Source: Streptomyces pactum (GTDB lineage Bacteria; Actinomycetota; Actinomycetes; Streptomycetales; Streptomycetaceae). Taken from it: a DNA stretch of 64,000 nt. The stretch covers positions 372,001 to 436,000 of the forward strand of contig NZ_JACYXC010000002.1 in NCBI RefSeq assembly GCF_016031615.1, given 5' to 3'. Of the stretch, positions 8,576 through 19,146 are shown piece by piece. How positions within the stretch are numbered: position 1 is the stretch's first letter; the number at the start of each line of letters is the position of its first letter. Under the pieces are notes generated by a model. That model did no database searches and was not told the origin of the DNA. It was given only the letters and a program-made list of their open reading frames with translations. The position numbers and the translations under genes are program-made.

Positions 8576-9451
8576 ATGGTCAGGTCGGGCAGGAGCAGGA
8601 TCGCGGCGCTGTCCGTCACCGGAGTCCTCGCCGGCGCGCTGCTGGTCGGCTGCGGTGACGACGGCGACACGGCCGACGAGGCGAAGAAGCCGGCAGCCGG
8701 CCGGGACGCGGACACCGGAGACGGGGCCACCGAGGCGGTCCGTTCCGCCTACGACCGGACGGCCGAGGAGGAGACCGCGCGGATCATGCTGCAGACGCGG
8801 ACCTCGGCCGAGGGCAAGTCGGCGACCGTGCGGGGGAAGGGCGCTGTGGACCTGGACGACGGCGACAGCGTCCTGACCCTGACCGCGGACGGCCAGCAGA
8901 TCGAGCAGCGGGTGGTCGATCAGCAGCTGTACCAGAAGCCCCCCGCCGGGCAGGCACCGGACGACAAGCCCTGGGTCAGGATCGACCTGCGGAAGGTCGC
9001 CGCCCAGCAGCGCGCCGGCAACCAGTCCATGAACGATCCGGCGCAGTCCGCGAGCCTGGCCAAGGCGATCGACGACAAGGACGTGGTGAAGAAGGGCACG
9101 GCCACGGTGGGCGGCGTCACCACCACCCAGTACCGCGTGCGGGTCGACGTCGCCGAGCTGCCCGACGGCGCCGCCCTGAGCAAGCAGATCGGCCCCACCC
9201 TCCCGATGGACCTCTGGCTCGACGACCAGGGGCGCATCCGCCGCCAGCAGGTGGACATGACCATCAAGGCCGCCCCCCGGCCCGAGGGGCGTTCCTCGCA
9301 GCGGTCCTCCGAGGCCCCGGAACGGGTGACGGTGCGCACGGTCCTGGAGTTCTCCGACTTCGGCACCGAGGTGGAGGCGGACGCCCCGCCGGCGGGGAAG
9401 GTGACGGACCTGACCGACGAGGCCACCAAGCAGCAGCGCTCGGCGCGCTGA
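8576..9451 (+). CDS. LppX/LprAFG-like lipoprotein
   Basis: 291 residues. A type II signal peptide (basic VRSGRSR, hydrophobic stretch) ends in the lipobox LVGC with Cys26. The mature part is an open beta-sandwich of the LolA/LppX kind: alternating strands such as ATVRGKGAVDLDDGDSVLTL, LYQKPPAG, WVRIDLRKVA and TTQYRVRVDV, and a C-terminal VRTVLEFSDFGTEVEA. Mycobacterial relatives (LppX, LprG) carry lipids across the cell envelope. It should be attached to the outer face of the cytoplasmic membrane. It stands alone, with a GAGAGGAG ribosome binding site. Cargo cannot be told from sequence. Confidence 0.88.
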   Translation: MVRSGRSRIAALSVTGVLAGALLVGCGDDGDTADEAKKPAAGRDADTGDGATEAVRSAYDRTAEEETARIMLQTRTSAEGKSATVRGKGAVDLDDGDSVLTLTADGQQIEQRVVDQQLYQKPPAGQAPDDKPWVRIDLRKVAAQQRAGNQSMNDPAQSASLAKAIDDKDVVKKGTATVGGVTTTQYRVRVDVAELPDGAALSKQIGPTLPMDLWLDDQGRIRRQQVDMTIKAAPRPEGRSSQRSSEAPERVTVRTVLEFSDFGTEVEADAPPAGKVTDLTDEATKQQRSAR

Positions 9452-9531
9452 CCCCGCGGCCCGGGCCGCCGGAGCGGACGTGCGGCCGGCCGCGCGGTCC
9501 GGCCCGGCCGCGCCGAGCCCGGCGGGGGCGG

Positions 9532-9888
9532 TCAGGACCGCTGGGCGGAGACGGCGTCCTCGACGGACGGGTGGAAGGTGAAGACCTGGTCCAGGCCGAT
9601 GATGCCGAAGACGCGCTTCAGATCGTCGTTGAGCCCGGCGATGACGAAAGCGCTGCCGGCGCCCGCCGCCCGGTGGTAGGCGGAGATGAGCACGGTGATG
9701 CCGGTGGAGTCGCAGTAGGTGAGGGAGGACAGGTCCAGCACCAGCGCGCCACCGGGGACCAGCGGGGCCGCCTCCAGGGCCTCGCGCAGGTCCGGCGCGG
9801 TGTGGTGGTCGAGCTCCCCGGTGACCCGCAGCACGTTCACCGCGGGCGTGCGAGGAAGGAGGGTGACGGTCAGGGTGCGGTCGGTCAC
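9532..9888 (-). CDS. STAS-domain anti-sigma factor antagonist (RsbV/SpoIIAA-like)
   Basis: 118 residues, a single STAS domain. The phospho-acceptor Ser lies in YCDSTGITVL, the classical position, and is preceded by the GGALVLDLSSLT strand. Dephosphorylated antagonists bind an anti-sigma kinase and free the sigma factor. The GTG start at 9888 has AGGAG five bases upstream and overlaps the stop of the preceding GAF-PP2C gene by 4 bases, so phosphatase and probable substrate are co-translated. No anti-sigma kinase or sigma gene lies nearby; they must be elsewhere. Confidence 0.93.
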   Translation of the reverse strand: MTDRTLTVTLLPRTPAVNVLRVTGELDHHTAPDLREALEAAPLVPGGALVLDLSSLTYCDSTGITVLISAYHRAAGAGSAFVIAGLNDDLKRVFGIIGLDQVFTFHPSVEDAVSAQRS

Positions 9889-11198
9889 CGGTTCTCCTGG
9901 GTGGTGTGCGGAACAGGGGGGACGGACAGGGCGAGCAGAGCGGTGTCGTCGCTGACTCCCGCCCCCAGGGCGGTCAGCAGGTCGTCCACGACGGCCAGCA
10001 GCCCGTCGGCATCCTGCCACGCGGCGGCCGACAGGTGCGCGGACAGCCCCTCCTCACCCAGCATGGTTCCGTCCGGGTGACGGGCCTCGGTGAGCCCGTC
10101 GGTGTACAGCAGCACGGCATCTCCAGGGGCCAGCCGGGTCGTGATCCCGGTGAACTGCGGGCGCGGCAGCAGCCCGATGAGCTGGCCGCCCGGGGTGGCG
10201 AGCGGCTCCACGGTCCCGTCGGCGCGCAGGGCGAGTGCCGAGGGGTGGCCGCCGCTGGCGAGGGTGACGGAGAACGTACCGCCCGGCTCCGGCAGCAGCA
10301 CCCCGAACAGAGCGGTGCAGTACCGGGGGTTGTCGCCCTGGTACTCGCCCTTGAGAACGCTGTCGAGGTTGGCCAGCGCCGTACGCGGTTCGGGATCGTA
10401 GATCGCCGCGGCGCGCAGGGTGTAGCGCGTCAGCGAGGTCAGGGCGGCGGCGTCGGCGCCCTTGCCGCACACATCGCCCAGGAAGAACGCCCACCGGTCG
10501 TCGTCCAGGGGGAACAGGTCGTAGAAGTCGCCACCCACCTCGTCCGCGGACGCGGTGTGGTAGGCGGCCGCGGCGCACAGGCCGGGCACCTGCGGGAGCG
10601 CCGGGGGCAGCAGGGTGCGCTGGAGGGTACGGGCCAGACGCTCGGCGTCGGTGCGCAGGGCCCGCTCGGAGGAGACGGTGCGCATCGCCGACAGCCGCAG
10701 CTCCAGTTCGTCCATCACCAGTGCCGCGAAGTCCTGGAGCGCGGCGATCTGCTCCCGGCTCACCCGGCGGGGCCGGGTGTCCAGGACATCGACCGAGCCC
10801 AGGTGGTGTCCGTCGGCGGTGGTGATGGGGGCGGAGGCGTAGAAGCGGATCCCCGGCTCGCCGCGGACCAGCGGGTGGTCGGCGGTACGGGGGTCGGCGA
10901 GCGTGTCGGGAACGACGTGGGGGACGCCGTGGGCCACCGCGGTGGCGTACAGCCCCGGCTCCCGGGGGACCTCCCTGACACCGTGCAGACCGTGGGCCGA
11001 CTTGAACCACACCCGGTCCTCGTCCACGATCGCCACGGTGGCGATCGGCACGTCGAAGAAGCGGGCCGCCAGGCCCGCGATGCGGTCGAAGACCCCGTCG
11101 GGCGGGGTGTCGAGGATGTGGTAGCGACGCACGGCACGCAGGCGCCGACGCTCGTCGGCCGGCGCAGGCGGCGCACACCGCTGTGCCTCTGACGTCAT
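9885..11198 (-). CDS. GAF-SpoIIE PP2C phosphatase
   Basis: 437 residues. Residues about 20-165 form a GAF domain of the kind starting LRAVRRYHILDTPPDGVFDR, with the RVWFKSAHGL and PHVVPDTLADPRTADHPLV stretches. A helical linker leads into PP2C (about 195-425): GGDFYDLFPLDD, LGDVCGKGADAA, YTDGLTEAR and VSDDTALLAL carry the metal-binding aspartates. It should dephosphorylate the STAS protein coded immediately downstream, with which it overlaps by 4 bases. ATG 11198 has GAGGAAGG upstream. It is divergent from the large hybrid kinase gene; the 186-bp gap contains a TATCCT -10-like hexamer at about 11272-11277 in the + direction. Confidence 0.93.
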   Translation of the reverse strand: MTSEAQRCAPPAPADERRRLRAVRRYHILDTPPDGVFDRIAGLAARFFDVPIATVAIVDEDRVWFKSAHGLHGVREVPREPGLYATAVAHGVPHVVPDTLADPRTADHPLVRGEPGIRFYASAPITTADGHHLGSVDVLDTRPRRVSREQIAALQDFAALVMDELELRLSAMRTVSSERALRTDAERLARTLQRTLLPPALPQVPGLCAAAAYHTASADEVGGDFYDLFPLDDDRWAFFLGDVCGKGADAAALTSLTRYTLRAAAIYDPEPRTALANLDSVLKGEYQGDNPRYCTALFGVLLPEPGGTFSVTLASGGHPSALALRADGTVEPLATPGGQLIGLLPRPQFTGITTRLAPGDAVLLYTDGLTEARHPDGTMLGEEGLSAHLSAAAWQDADGLLAVVDDLLTALGAGVSDDTALLALSVPPVPHTTQENR

Positions 11199-11384
11199 GG
11201 CCTTCCTCTCCGGTTCTCCCTCCGGCCCGCGGAAGGCCCGCATGCGGACGTTCGCCGCCGTAACGGCTGGTCTATCCTACGGAGCACGTCAACCGGGCTG
11301 TGCGGGGGCCCGGGGCCGGCGGCGCGGGACGGTGGGCGTGCCGGAACCGGGACGTGGAGCAGCCGGTGTGAGCGGGGAGATGTG

Positions 11385-14300
11385 ATGGCGACGAACGACC
11401 CCGGAGCGGGGCCGCTGCCGGCAGACGTGACCGACCTGTTCGCCGTGGACCCCCGGGTCGGCGCCGACCTGGCCCGGGTCGCCTGGGCGAAGACCCCGCT
11501 CGGTCCGCCGGAGCAGTGGCCGCAGAGCCTGCGGACCACGGTGAGCATCCTGCTGTCCTCCCGGTTCCCGATGTGGATGGCATGGGGACCGGACCTCACG
11601 TTCTTCTGCAACGACGCCTACCGCCGGGACACGCTGGGCCGCAAGTACCCGTGGGCGCTGGGCCGGCCGGCGAACGAGGTGTGGGCCGAGATCTGGGACG
11701 ACATCGGCCCCCGGGTCGAGACCGTGCTCACCACGGGGGTGGCCACCTGGGACGAGGCACTGCTGCTGTTCGTGGAGCGGTCCGGTTTCGCGGAGGAGAG
11801 CTACCACACCTTCTCCTACAGCCCGCTGCGCGGCGACGACGGGCAGCTGGTCGGCATGCTGTGCGTGGTCAGCGAGGAGACCGAGCGGGTCATCGGCGAA
11901 CGGCGGATGGCGACGCTGCGGGACCTGGGCTCCGACCCCAGCGTGGTCCGCACCGAGCAGCAGATGCTGGCCTTCATCGACCACCAGCTCGGCCGCAACC
12001 GGCGCGACCTGCCGTTCACCGCGACCTACCTGTTCCAGGAGGACGGCAGCGCCCACCTGGCGGGTACCACCGGACTGCCGGCCGGGCACCCTGCCGCGCC
12101 CGCCACGCTGCCGGGCGGCGAGCCCTCCGGGATCTGGCCGGCGGCCACCGCGGCCCGGGGCGAGCCGGCGCTGGTCGAGCTCACCGGCGCCGCCTTCGAC
12201 GGCCTGCCGAGCGGCGCGTGGAAGCAGCCGCCCACACAGGCGCTGGTGGTGCCCCTGGTACGGCAGGGCAGCACTCCCTACGGCTTCCTGGTGGCGGGCC
12301 TGAACCGGTACCGGCCGATGGGCGAGGAGTACCGCAGCTTCGTGGAACTGGTCGCCGGACACATCGCGACCGGCCTCGCCAGCGCCCGCAGTTACGAGAG
12401 CCAGCAGCGCCGTGCCGAGGAACTGGCCGAGCTGGACCGGGCGAAGACCGCCTTCTTCTCCAACATCAGCCACGAGTTCCGCACACCCCTGACCCTGATC
12501 ATGGGCCCGCTGGAGCAGCTGCGCGCCCGGCTCGCCGCGTCCGACCCGCAGGCGCGGGAGGACCTGGAGACCATCCACCGCAACGGCCTGCGCCTGGGGA
12601 AACTCGTCAACAGCCTGCTGGACTTCTCCCGCATCGAGGCGGGCCGGATGCGGGCCCGCTACGAGCCGGTCGACCTGGCCGAGGTGACCGCCGAACTGGC
12701 CGGCGTCTTCCGCTCCGCCGTGGAGAGCGCGGGCCTGACCTTCACCGTGGACTGCCCCGCCCTGCCCGAGCCGGTGCACATCGACCGCGGCATGTGGGAG
12801 AAGATCGTCCTCAACCTGCTCAGCAACGCCCTGAAGTTCACCTTCGACGGAGCGATCGAGGTGACCCTCCGGGCCGGCGACGGCGAGGCGGTGATCACCG
12901 TCACCGACACCGGCATCGGCGTACCGGCCGCGGAGATGCCCCGGCTCTTCGAACGGTTCCACCGCATCGAGAACGCCCGCTCACGCTCGAACGAGGGCAG
13001 CGGCATCGGTCTGGCGCTGGTGCGGGAACTCGTCGGCCTGCACGGCGGGACGATCACCGCGGACAGCACCGAGGGCGAGGGCACCCGCTTCACCATCCGG
13101 ATACCCTTCGGCACCGCCCATCTGCCCGCCGACTCCCTGGCACCCCCCGGGACGCCCGCCGGGGCGCTCCGCGACGCCGCCGACCCCTACCTCCAGGAGG
13201 CGCTGCGCTGGCTGCCGGGCGCACGGAGCGGCGTGGCCAGGGACGTGTCCCGGGCCCCGGACGACGGCGCCGGCGCGGCGGCGTTCGCGCCCGCGGCCCC
13301 CGCACGGGTCCTGGTCGCCGACGACAACGCCGACATGCGCGACTACCTCACCCGCCTGCTCACCGGCGCCGGGTACGAGGTGCGCGCCGTCGTCGACGGG
13401 GCGGCGGCCCTGGACACGGTGCGGGGAGAAGCGTTCGACCTGGTCATCAGTGACGTGATGATGCCCCGTCTGGACGGCCTGGGCCTGGTCGCGGCGCTCC
13501 GCGCCGACCAGCGCACCGCCGCCGTCCCCGTGCTGCTGCTGTCCGCCCGGGCCGGCCAGGAGGCGTCCGTCGAGGGCCTCCACGCGGGCGCCGACGACTA
13601 TCTCGTCAAGCCCTTCGCGGCCGCCGAACTGCTCGCCCGGGTCCGGGCCAACGTGGAGCTGTCGCGCATGCGCAGCCACCACGCCCGCTGGCGCACCGCG
13701 CTGATCGAGTCCCTGCAGGAGTCCTTCTTCGTCTGCGACGAGACCGGAGCTGTCATCGAGATCAACGGCGCGTTCGCCGACACGCTGGGCTACGGCCCGG
13801 AGGGCCTGCCCTACACCCCGCCGTACCCGTGGTGGCCCGACGCCGGCGCCGACCCCGACGCCCACGAGCAGGTCGCCGCCGCCCACGCCGGGCTGTTCGA
13901 CCGGCCCCACGGCAGCCACACCCTCCCCGTCACCCACCGCGACGGCCACCGGCTGTGGGTCAGCGCCACCTTCAACCAGGCACGCGACCCGGACACCGGA
14001 CGCACCGTCGTCGTGGGAACCTTCCGGGACGTCACCGCCGAGCACTACGCCGTCCGGCGCGAATCGGCCCTCGCGTCCCTGAGCATGCTCCTGTCCCGGG
14101 CCACCAGCCTGCCCGAGGTACTGTCCGGCGCCCTGAACGCGCTGAAGGAGCTGTGGCGCGCCCCCCGCGTGACGGCCGCCGTGTTCAGCGGCGACACACC
14201 GGCGGTCACCGGCACCGACCCCGGCGCGACCTGGCAGGACCTGCCCGAGGAGACCCGCGGCGCACTGACAAACCTGCGTGAGGGACGGCCGCTGACCCCG

Positions 14301-15554
14301 GTCACCGGCCGTGCCACCGGCGCCGGCGTCGCACTCGAACACCCCGAGGGGCCCCTGGGGATCTGGATCGACCTGGGCGACCACCGCCCCTTCACCGACC
14401 AGGACCAGCTCCTGCTGTCCCTGCTGGCCGGCCACCTCGCCCAGGGCCTGTCCCGCGCCCACCAGCTCGACCAGCAGCGGGAAGCCGCCCTGGCCCTGCA
14501 GCGCGCCATCCTCGGCCCCTCCCGGCTGCCCGAGGGATTCGCCGTCCGCTACGAACCCGCCGCCCGGCCCCTGGAAGTGGGCGGCGACTGGTACGACACC
14601 GTCACCCTGCCGGACGGCCGCATCGGCATCGTCGTCGGCGACTGCGTCGGCCGCGGACTGGAGGCCGCCACGGTCATGGGCCAGCTGCGCAGCGCCTGCC
14701 GGGCCCTGCTCCTGCAGAACGCCGGCCCCGCCCACACCCTCATGGCCCTGGACCACTTCGCCGCCGGCATCCCGGGCGCGGTGTGCACCACCGTCTTCTG
14801 CGGCATCCTCGACCCGGCCACCGGGCAGCTGACCTACTCCAGCGCCGGCCACCCGCCCGCCATCCTGGCCCACCCCGACGGCACCACCCGCCTCCTGGAC
14901 GACGGCCGCTCCGCGCCGCTGGCCGTGCGGCCGGGCGCCGAGCGCCCGCAGGCCGAGTGCGTCCTGCCGGCCCGGGCGACCCTGCTCATGTACACCGACG
15001 GGCTGGTCGAACGGCGCCGCCGCCCCCTCACCACCGGCATCGGCCAGGCGAGCGAGGCCATCCAGGACGGCCGCGACGTCTCCATCGACGACCTCGCCAC
15101 CCAGGTCATGGCCCGCCTCGCCCCGGCCACCGGCTACGACGACGACGTCGCCCTCCTGCTGTACCGGCACCCCGCCCCGCTGGACGTGACCTTCCCCGCC
15201 GAGTCCTCCCAGCTCGCACCCGTGCGCCAGACCCTGCGCAGCTGGCTGGACCGGTGCGACCTGCCCCCGACCACCGTGCAGAACATCCTGGTCGCCGCCG
15301 GCGAGGCCTGTGCCAACGCCATCGAGCACGGCCACCGCGACACCCCCCGGGACGAGGTCCGCCTCCGGGCCGAAGCCCTCGTGGACGACCTGCACCTGAC
15401 CATCAGCGACACCGGCCGCTGGAAGACGCCCGACCCGGAGGCCAACCCTCACCGGGGCCGCGGTGTCGCCCTGATGCGCGCCTTGATGCACCACGTCACC
15501 ATCACGCCCGGCCCCGTCGGGACCACCGTCGACATGCACGCGAGGATCGCCTGA
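11385..15554 (+). CDS. hybrid sensor kinase fused to receiver, PAS, PP2C phosphatase and RsbW-like ATPase
   Basis: 1389 residues with many modules. N-terminal PAS-like region (about 35-170), GAF (about 190-335), HisKA with His363 in ISHEFRTPL, HATPase_c (N-box NLLSNALKF at 477, DTGIGVP at 508, GSGIGLAL at 538). A receiver follows (about 640-755) with Asp690 in VISDVMMP and Lys742, then PAS (about 770-895), a GAF-like region, PP2C (about 1030-1255; GGDWYD near 1065, VGDCVGRG near 1083, YDDDVALLL near 1250) and a C-terminal GHKL ATPase of the RsbW/SpoIIAB kind (NILVAAGEACANAIEHG near 1300). So a two-component sensor and both enzymes of a partner switch are one polypeptide. ATG 11385 has GGGGAG 5 bases upstream; GTG 11382 is too close. 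The stop overlaps the STAS start by one base. Confidence 0.93.
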   Translation: MATNDPGAGPLPADVTDLFAVDPRVGADLARVAWAKTPLGPPEQWPQSLRTTVSILLSSRFPMWMAWGPDLTFFCNDAYRRDTLGRKYPWALGRPANEVWAEIWDDIGPRVETVLTTGVATWDEALLLFVERSGFAEESYHTFSYSPLRGDDGQLVGMLCVVSEETERVIGERRMATLRDLGSDPSVVRTEQQMLAFIDHQLGRNRRDLPFTATYLFQEDGSAHLAGTTGLPAGHPAAPATLPGGEPSGIWPAATAARGEPALVELTGAAFDGLPSGAWKQPPTQALVVPLVRQGSTPYGFLVAGLNRYRPMGEEYRSFVELVAGHIATGLASARSYESQQRRAEELAELDRAKTAFFSNISHEFRTPLTLIMGPLEQLRARLAASDPQAREDLETIHRNGLRLGKLVNSLLDFSRIEAGRMRARYEPVDLAEVTAELAGVFRSAVESAGLTFTVDCPALPEPVHIDRGMWEKIVLNLLSNALKFTFDGAIEVTLRAGDGEAVITVTDTGIGVPAAEMPRLFERFHRIENARSRSNEGSGIGLALVRELVGLHGGTITADSTEGEGTRFTIRIPFGTAHLPADSLAPPGTPAGALRDAADPYLQEALRWLPGARSGVARDVSRAPDDGAGAAAFAPAAPARVLVADDNADMRDYLTRLLTGAGYEVRAVVDGAAALDTVRGEAFDLVISDVMMPRLDGLGLVAALRADQRTAAVPVLLLSARAGQEASVEGLHAGADDYLVKPFAAAELLARVRANVELSRMRSHHARWRTALIESLQESFFVCDETGAVIEINGAFADTLGYGPEGLPYTPPYPWWPDAGADPDAHEQVAAAHAGLFDRPHGSHTLPVTHRDGHRLWVSATFNQARDPDTGRTVVVGTFRDVTAEHYAVRRESALASLSMLLSRATSLPEVLSGALNALKELWRAPRVTAAVFSGDTPAVTGTDPGATWQDLPEETRGALTNLREGRPLTPVTGRATGAGVALEHPEGPLGIWIDLGDHRPFTDQDQLLLSLLAGHLAQGLSRAHQLDQQREAALALQRAILGPSRLPEGFAVRYEPAARPLEVGGDWYDTVTLPDGRIGIVVGDCVGRGLEAATVMGQLRSACRALLLQNAGPAHTLMALDHFAAGIPGAVCTTVFCGILDPATGQLTYSSAGHPPAILAHPDGTTRLLDDGRSAPLAVRPGAERPQAECVLPARATLLMYTDGLVERRRRPLTTGIGQASEAIQDGRDVSIDDLATQVMARLAPATGYDDDVALLLYRHPAPLDVTFPAESSQLAPVRQTLRSWLDRCDLPPTTVQNILVAAGEACANAIEHGHRDTPRDEVRLRAEALVDDLHLTISDTGRWKTPDPEANPHRGRGVALMRALMHHVTITPGPVGTTVDMHARIA

Positions 15555-15847
15555 TGACCACACCGCTCACCCTCACGCCTGGACACGGCCCGGACGGAAC
15601 GGCGGTTCTCAAGGCCGTCGGCGAGATCGACATGAGCAACACCGGCGCCTTCGCCGCCGCCCTGGAGGACCTGCCGGGACGCCTGGTCATCGACCTCACC
15701 GGCGTGGAGTACCTCGACAGCGCCGGCCTGAGCGTGCTGTTCGCCCACGCCGACCGCATCGAACTCATCGCCGGCCCCCTCCTGGCGCCGGTCATGGACA
15801 TCTCCGGACTCGCCGCGCTGACCACCGTCCGGAGTGCGGACGAGTAG
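15554..15847 (+). CDS. STAS-domain antagonist coupled to the hybrid kinase
   Basis: 97 residues, short for the family. Strand LVIDLTGVEYLDSAGLSVLF contains the phospho-acceptor Ser (DSAG); AVGEIDMSN is the N-terminal STAS strand. The start codon overlaps the stop of the large kinase-phosphatase fusion (TGATG), so it is probably made stoichiometrically with it and is the likely target of its PP2C and RsbW-like domains. The C-terminus is clipped relative to typical STAS proteins but keeps the core. Confidence 0.92.
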   Translation: MTTPLTLTPGHGPDGTAVLKAVGEIDMSNTGAFAAALEDLPGRLVIDLTGVEYLDSAGLSVLFAHADRIELIAGPLLAPVMDISGLAALTTVRSADE

Positions 15848-15909
15848 CGCCGCGATCCTGCCGGTACCCGTCGTCCCTCCGGACGAGGCCCGCCGGCCCC
15901 GCGGCTTGT

Positions 15910-15967
15910 TAGCATGGCAGGCATGGCACGAGGCATCTGGTCGCAGAAGGTCCGCTCCGCCCGCTGA
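15910..15967 (+). promoter_or_regulatory. possible leaderless leader peptide and -10 box for the ABC-F gene
   Basis: TAGCAT (15910-15915) fits a -10 box; seven bases on is ATG 15923, opening a 14-codon frame MARGIWSQKVRSAR that stops at 15965-15967. A second in-frame ATG lies at 15914. There is no Shine-Dalgarno sequence, so the mRNA could start at the ATG. About 100 bases separate this frame from the ABC-F start. Several antibiotic-resistance ABC-F genes are induced through ribosome stalling on such short upstream frames. The -35 region is poor and no anti-terminator pairing was worked out, so this is a hypothesis. Confidence 0.4.
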
Positions 15968-16067
15968 CGGCGGCGCCCCTCCCTGCACGAACCGCGCTCG
16001 CCGTCCCGGTCCCCGCCGGGCGGCCGACTGCCGCTGCCCGGCTCCCCTGCGAGCCGCGGAGCCTCCG

Positions 16068-17837
<1,770 letters not shown>

Positions 17838-17983
17838 CCCGGGGAGCAGCCGGCCGAGCCGCCGCCGCTTCCGTACGCCGGGTTCGCGGAAGCGGGGTCG
17901 GGGAGGAGCCGCTCCCGGGCCCGGGGCCGGCCGCCACGCCCGACGGTCCCGCCGGCCGGCGCCCCGGCGGATGAACGGTCGGT

Positions 17984-18054
17984 GATCCGCCCGCCGGGAG
18001 CCGGTAAAGCTCCCGGGGCCGTCGGCCGGGCGGGCGGATCGCGGTTCCGGCGCC
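17984..18054. repeat. structured direct repeat, copy A
   Basis: 17990-18054 repeats, with about 58 of 66 positions identical, at 18880-18945 in the same orientation. Copy A can fold as a three-way junction: GATCCGCCCG (17984-17993) with CGGGCGGATC (18031-18040) encloses CCGGGAGC/GCTCCCGG (17994-18001 with 18009-18016) and GGCC-GTC-GGCC. It lies just 3' of the frameshifted lipoprotein gene and copy B lies 5' of it. Confidence 0.65.
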
Positions 18055-18080
18055 CCGGCCCCGCCCCGGCAGGCGAACGG

Positions 18081-18570
18081 TCAGTAGCCCCAGCGGTTGC
18101 GGCTGCCCTCGTCCCGGCAGTGGATGATCCGGCCGTTGGCCGCATGGGTGGAGCTGCCCACGTCCACGTTCCGGCAGAACTGGCCCGCGTTGTAGCAGTT
18201 CCCGGCGTTCGAGACGATCTCGCACTCACCGTTCCACGCGGCGGCCGACGGCCGGGGGCGGGGGAACCGGTGGTGGCGGCCGCGGGGTGGGCTTCGGCGT
18301 GGGCTTCGGTGCCGGGGGGTGTGGTGGTGGGTGCCTCGGTCGACGGCTCGGGCGAGGCGGGGGTGGCGTCGGTGCCGGACTCCGCGTGGGCGTCGGGCTC
18401 GGGGCCGGCTCCGTGGGTTCGGCCGTGGGGGTGGCGCTCGTCGTGACCGTGCGGCGTGGTTCGCCCGCCGAGGTGTCCTCGCCGCCTCCTCCGCAGGCGG
18501 CGGTACCGAGGACGAGCAGGACCGTGGCGGCGGTAGCGGTTAAGTACCGCCGGACAGGTATGGAAGGCAC
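18081..18570 (-). pseudogene. frameshifted secreted lipoprotein gene with Cys-rich C-terminal domain and a TTA codon
   Basis: The frame opening at GTG 18570 (SD AAGGGA six bases upstream) encodes a type II signal peptide with Cys26 (LGTAAC), a Gly run and a long Pro/Thr/Lys linker, then stops at 18226-18228. The neighbouring frame carries a clear domain with four Cys (WNGECEIVSNAGNCYNAGQF, then C and IIHC) ending RNRWGY at TGA 18081-18083. Removing one base in the G/C runs near 18250-18262 (GGGGGCGGGGG on the + strand) joins them into a 162-residue protein. It may be a real mutation or a homopolymer sequencing error. Codon 10 is TTA (18541-18543), so expression could depend on the bldA tRNA. 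Related Cys domains occur on other Streptomyces proteins; function unknown. Confidence 0.65.
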
Positions 18571-19146
18571 CTGATTTCCCTTCGGACGATCGTCAGCCGC
18601 CGCCCGCGACGCGGGGGCGGTGACCGTGGCAATGAGCGGATACCGAGCCGGAGGGGGGACAGCACACAAGGTCCGCTCGCCCGGATGTCGAACCGGGCGA
18701 ACGCCGGATCGACCGAGCCGTGTGGGCACGGTCAGGACGGTCGCCGTACGTCGGGCGGGGCCGGTGTGCGGGGCGGCCAGCGACACGGTAGCGGTGATCG
18801 TGCCGGCGGAGAAGGGGCGAGCGGCGAGGAACCGGCAGTTGAGCACCGCCGCCCGCCGCCCGCCGGGAGCCGGGAGCCACCCGCCGGGAGCCGGGAAAGC
18901 TGCACGGGGCCGTCGCGGGGCGGGGCGGATCGCGGTTCCGGCGCCGGGCCACCGTCGGATCGTCCGGCGGCCGGTCGACGCCGCACGACCGTCCCGGCAC
19001 CACAGCCCCATGCAGTCGCCCAAGGCCGTGCCCCTGGATTGCCCCGGCCTCGCCTGCGGTGCGGCGCCGACCGGCCGGGGGCGGGGCCGGGGAGCGGGAG
19101 GCGACGACGGGAGGTCCGCGCCCGTGCGGAGCCGGGCCACCCGGGG
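18571..19146. other. intergenic region with repeat copy B
   Basis: 576 bp upstream of the lipoprotein gene and downstream of the 19.1-kb gene. It contains repeat copy B at 18880-18945 and, just before it, a partial duplication of the motif CCCGCCGGGAGCCGGGA. I find no supported gene. Confidence 0.5.
18880..18945. repeat. structured direct repeat, copy B
   Basis: This is the second copy of the element at 17990-18054, same orientation, about 88% identical with one gap. Its inner hairpin is imperfect (CCGGGAGC against GCTGCACGG) and it lacks the outer GATCC stem, so copy A is the better structured one. It lies about 310 bp upstream of the lipoprotein start. Confidence 0.65.

Noticed and set aside
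12981..15563. 860-codon open frame on the minus strand across the hybrid kinase gene
   Set aside because: It is the complement of the kinase-phosphatase coding frame; the translation is low-complexity Gly/Ala/Val/Arg and shows no domain, a usual GC-rich shadow.
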